From IMG/VR virus record IMGVR_UViG_3300018083_000790, positions 1-22,722 of that record: a stretch of DNA of 22,722 nucleotides; one strand, given 5' to 3'. The notes under the pieces were generated by a model, which was not told where the DNA came from, did not search any database, and saw nothing but the letters and a program-made list of their open reading frames with translations. A program made the translations under genes and the position numbers. Origin of the DNA: a virus. Each line of letters opens with the position of its first letter. Within the stretch, counting starts at the first letter, position 1. Positions 21,159 to 22,722 of this stretch are shown here, one piece after another.

Positions 21159-22424
21159 ATGGAGATAGAAATGATAGCCATAGACCGGATCAAACCGAAC
21201 CCGGACAACCCGCGCACCATAACCGACGCCAAGTTTAAGCAACTGGTCCAGTCGATTAAGGACTTCCCGGAGATGCTGAAACTACGCCCGATCGTCGTCA
21301 ACCAGGACGGCATGGCCCTGGGCGGGAACATGAGGCACCGGGCTGCAAAAGCAGCGGGACTGAAGCAGGTCCCGGTCGTTCGGGCGGAGCACCTGACGGA
21401 GGCACAACAGAAGGAATTTATTATCAAGGATAACGTTGGCTTTGGAGAATGGGACTGGCACCAGTTAAGCGAGGCCTGGGACCTTCCGGCCCTGGAGGCC
21501 TGGGGCCTGGACATACCAGAGATGGCCCTGGACCTGCCCGAAGTTAAGGAGGACGGATACGACGTCCCCGATGACCTGGACAGCGAAGTGAACCCAGGCG
21601 ACCTGTTCCAGATCGGGCCCCACCGGCTGATTTGCGGGGACAGCACAAAGGGATCTACCCTGGCCAGGCTGATGGCAGGCAAGCAGGCCGACATGGTGCT
21701 GACCGATCCACCCTATAACGTGGACTACGAGGGCGGGACCGGCATGAAACTGCAGAACGACAACATGAGCGATGGCGCCTTTTACGAGTTTTTACTGGCA
21801 GCCTTCCAGACCGCAGCGGAGCACACGAGGGACGGCGGAGCCTGGTACGTATGGCACGCAGATAGCGAGGGCCTGAACTTCCGCCGGGCCTTTAAGGACA
21901 GCGGCATCCTGATGAAACAGACCCTGGTATGGGCCAAGAACGCCCTGGTGATGGGACGCCAGGACTACCAATGGCGCCACGAGCCCTGCCTATACGGCTG
22001 GAAACCAGGAGCGGCCCACTACTTCGTGACCGACCGGACCAACACCACCCTGATCGACGACAAGGCCGACTACCACAAAATGACCAAGGCAGAACTGCTG
22101 AAATTCGTCGACGAGATCATGGCGGAGGAGACCAAAACCACCGTCCTATACCACAATAAACCACAGCGGAACGACCTGCACCCAACGATGAAGCCGGTCG
22201 TTTTGATGGGAGAACTTATACAGAACAGCAGCCGACCAGGCCAGCTGGTCCTGGACCCCTTCGCGGGAGCAGCCAGCACCCTGATCGCCGGGCACCAGCT
22301 ACGCCGAACCGTTTACCTGGCGGAGCTCGACCCGAGATACTGCAGCGTGATATTAGATCGGGTGCGTAAATTCGCCCCGGAACTGGAAATAAAACGAATT
22401 ACCGATGGCCACGAATTTAACTGA
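21159..22424 (+). CDS. ParB-N domain fused to beta-class DNA methyltransferase
   Basis: A 421-residue protein. Residues 1-125 form a ParB/Sulfiredoxin-like domain (IDRIKPNPDNPRT, then MALGGNMRHRAAKAAGL). Residues 146-410 are a SAM-dependent methyltransferase with catalytic DPPY (183-186) preceding the SAM-binding DPFAGAAS (366-373), an order typical of the beta class. DPPY favours N6-adenine methylation, though N4-cytosine enzymes share it. A HPTMKP motif (341-346) is also present. An in-frame TTG at 21150 is possible but ATG 21159 gives the normal family start. This fusion is common in phages just upstream of terminase genes, as here, and may protect phage DNA from host restriction. It overlaps the terminase gene by 20 bases. 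Confidence 0.9.
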   Translation: MEIEMIAIDRIKPNPDNPRTITDAKFKQLVQSIKDFPEMLKLRPIVVNQDGMALGGNMRHRAAKAAGLKQVPVVRAEHLTEAQQKEFIIKDNVGFGEWDWHQLSEAWDLPALEAWGLDIPEMALDLPEVKEDGYDVPDDLDSEVNPGDLFQIGPHRLICGDSTKGSTLARLMAGKQADMVLTDPPYNVDYEGGTGMKLQNDNMSDGAFYEFLLAAFQTAAEHTRDGGAWYVWHADSEGLNFRRAFKDSGILMKQTLVWAKNALVMGRQDYQWRHEPCLYGWKPGAAHYFVTDRTNTTLIDDKADYHKMTKAELLKFVDEIMAEETKTTVLYHNKPQRNDLHPTMKPVVLMGELIQNSSRPGQLVLDPFAGAASTLIAGHQLRRTVYLAELDPRYCSVILDRVRKFAPELEIKRITDGHEFN

Positions 22425-22722
22425 CGAGGGGAGGGAAAAGGGGCGAGCCAAAAACCGTAACAAGAGTGACGCCTTAAAAAAGGCGATGCTCGAGGCGCTC
22501 AAATCCACCCTGGGCGTGGTTACCCCAGCGGCGGAGATCACAGGGATCGCCAGGGAATCCCACTACCGATGGTACGAAACCGACAGCAAATACCGGAAGC
22601 AGGTCGACAGCATTAAGGATATCGCCCTGGACTTTGCCGAATCGAAGCTCCACCAATCGATCAAGGGAGGCAGCGACACGGCTAACATCTTCTTTCTGAA
22701 AACCCAGGGCAAGCGCCGAGGG
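22405..22722 (+). CDS. terS: Terminase small subunit, N-terminal part (truncated by window end)
   Basis: The ATG at 22405 lies inside the end of the methyltransferase gene (20-base overlap, different frame) and the frame stays open to the window end, giving 106 residues. A basic N-terminus (EKGRAKNRNKSDALKKAML) is followed by a helix-turn-helix (TPAAEITGIARESHYRWYETDSKYRKQVDSI). The segment DFAESKLHQSIKGGSDTANIFFLKTQGKRRG is characteristic of HTH-type phage small terminase subunits. The protein recognises the packaging site and loads the large subunit, expected just beyond the window. Confidence 0.82.
   Translation, partial: MATNLTDEGREKGRAKNRNKSDALKKAMLEALKSTLGVVTPAAEITGIARESHYRWYETDSKYRKQVDSIKDIALDFAESKLHQSIKGGSDTANIFFLKTQGKRRG

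Noticed and set aside
20960-21694. A 244-codon open frame on the minus strand opposite the methyltransferase gene
   Set aside because: It is the shadow of a strongly supported + strand enzyme gene, shows no recognisable motif and is Ser/Arg/Pro-rich in the way antisense frames of GC-rich genes are. The minus-strand terminator inside its 3' end is recorded separately.

Overview
The window looks like part of a tailed bacteriophage (or prophage) genome infecting a Bacteroidota host. Every convincing gene is on the + strand, genes are packed tightly with repeated ATGA stop/start overlaps, and virion, replication and packaging genes lie together. The host assignment rests on three sequence signs. 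Start codons are preceded by A/C-rich leaders rather than Shine-Dalgarno motifs. Some intergenic gaps carry the Bacteroidota -7 promoter motif TAnnTTTG (7010, 8292; one mismatch at 6091). One lipoprotein carries a Bacteroidota-type surface-export signature after its lipobox cysteine. I see no tRNA, rRNA, CRISPR array, insertion sequence or integrase.

Layout. 1-3513: the end of a tail/appendage module, with small virion-type proteins, a 567-residue fibre-like protein with two tandem beta-sandwich-like repeats, and a GH5-like (clan A) glycosidase. 3524-6034: an unusual 836-residue protein with a Sec signal peptide, a beta-sandwich, a PKD-like domain, a glycosidase-like barrel and a C-terminal membrane anchor. 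6041-6098: a hairpin with a T-run followed by a promoter-like box, apparently the border between the tail operon and the next one. 6117-9442: an accessory block of eleven small, mostly unrecognised genes, including a putative surface lipoprotein, a small HTH protein and a single-span membrane protein. This block is punctuated by two families of RNA-type hairpins: GAAA-capped ones fused to promoter boxes, and UNCG-capped ones just upstream of start codons.

9478-20241: a replication/recombination cassette. It holds a DUF2800 PD-(D/E)XK Fe-S-type nuclease, a DUF2815 single-stranded-DNA-binding protein with an acidic tail, a terminator, an HNH homing-type endonuclease, a family A DNA polymerase, a deoxyribosyltransferase-like protein fused to two membrane helices, an AEP primase/VirE-type helicase, a gap with iteron-like repeats and an AT-rich tract (candidate replication origin), a VRR-NUC nuclease and an SNF2-type helicase. 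20238-20901: three small genes, one a double-span membrane protein. 20902-21158: an intergenic gap with two inward-facing terminators. 21159-22722: a ParB-domain/DNA methyltransferase fusion and the start of a small terminase subunit, which opens the packaging module beyond the window.

How it fits together: the primase-helicase, polymerase, SSB and helicases would form the phage replisome. The DUF2800 and VRR-NUC nucleases would process recombination or packaging intermediates. The methyltransferase could mark phage DNA before packaging. The small-gene block with its repeated control elements is the most likely site of undescribed host-takeover, exclusion or anti-defence functions.
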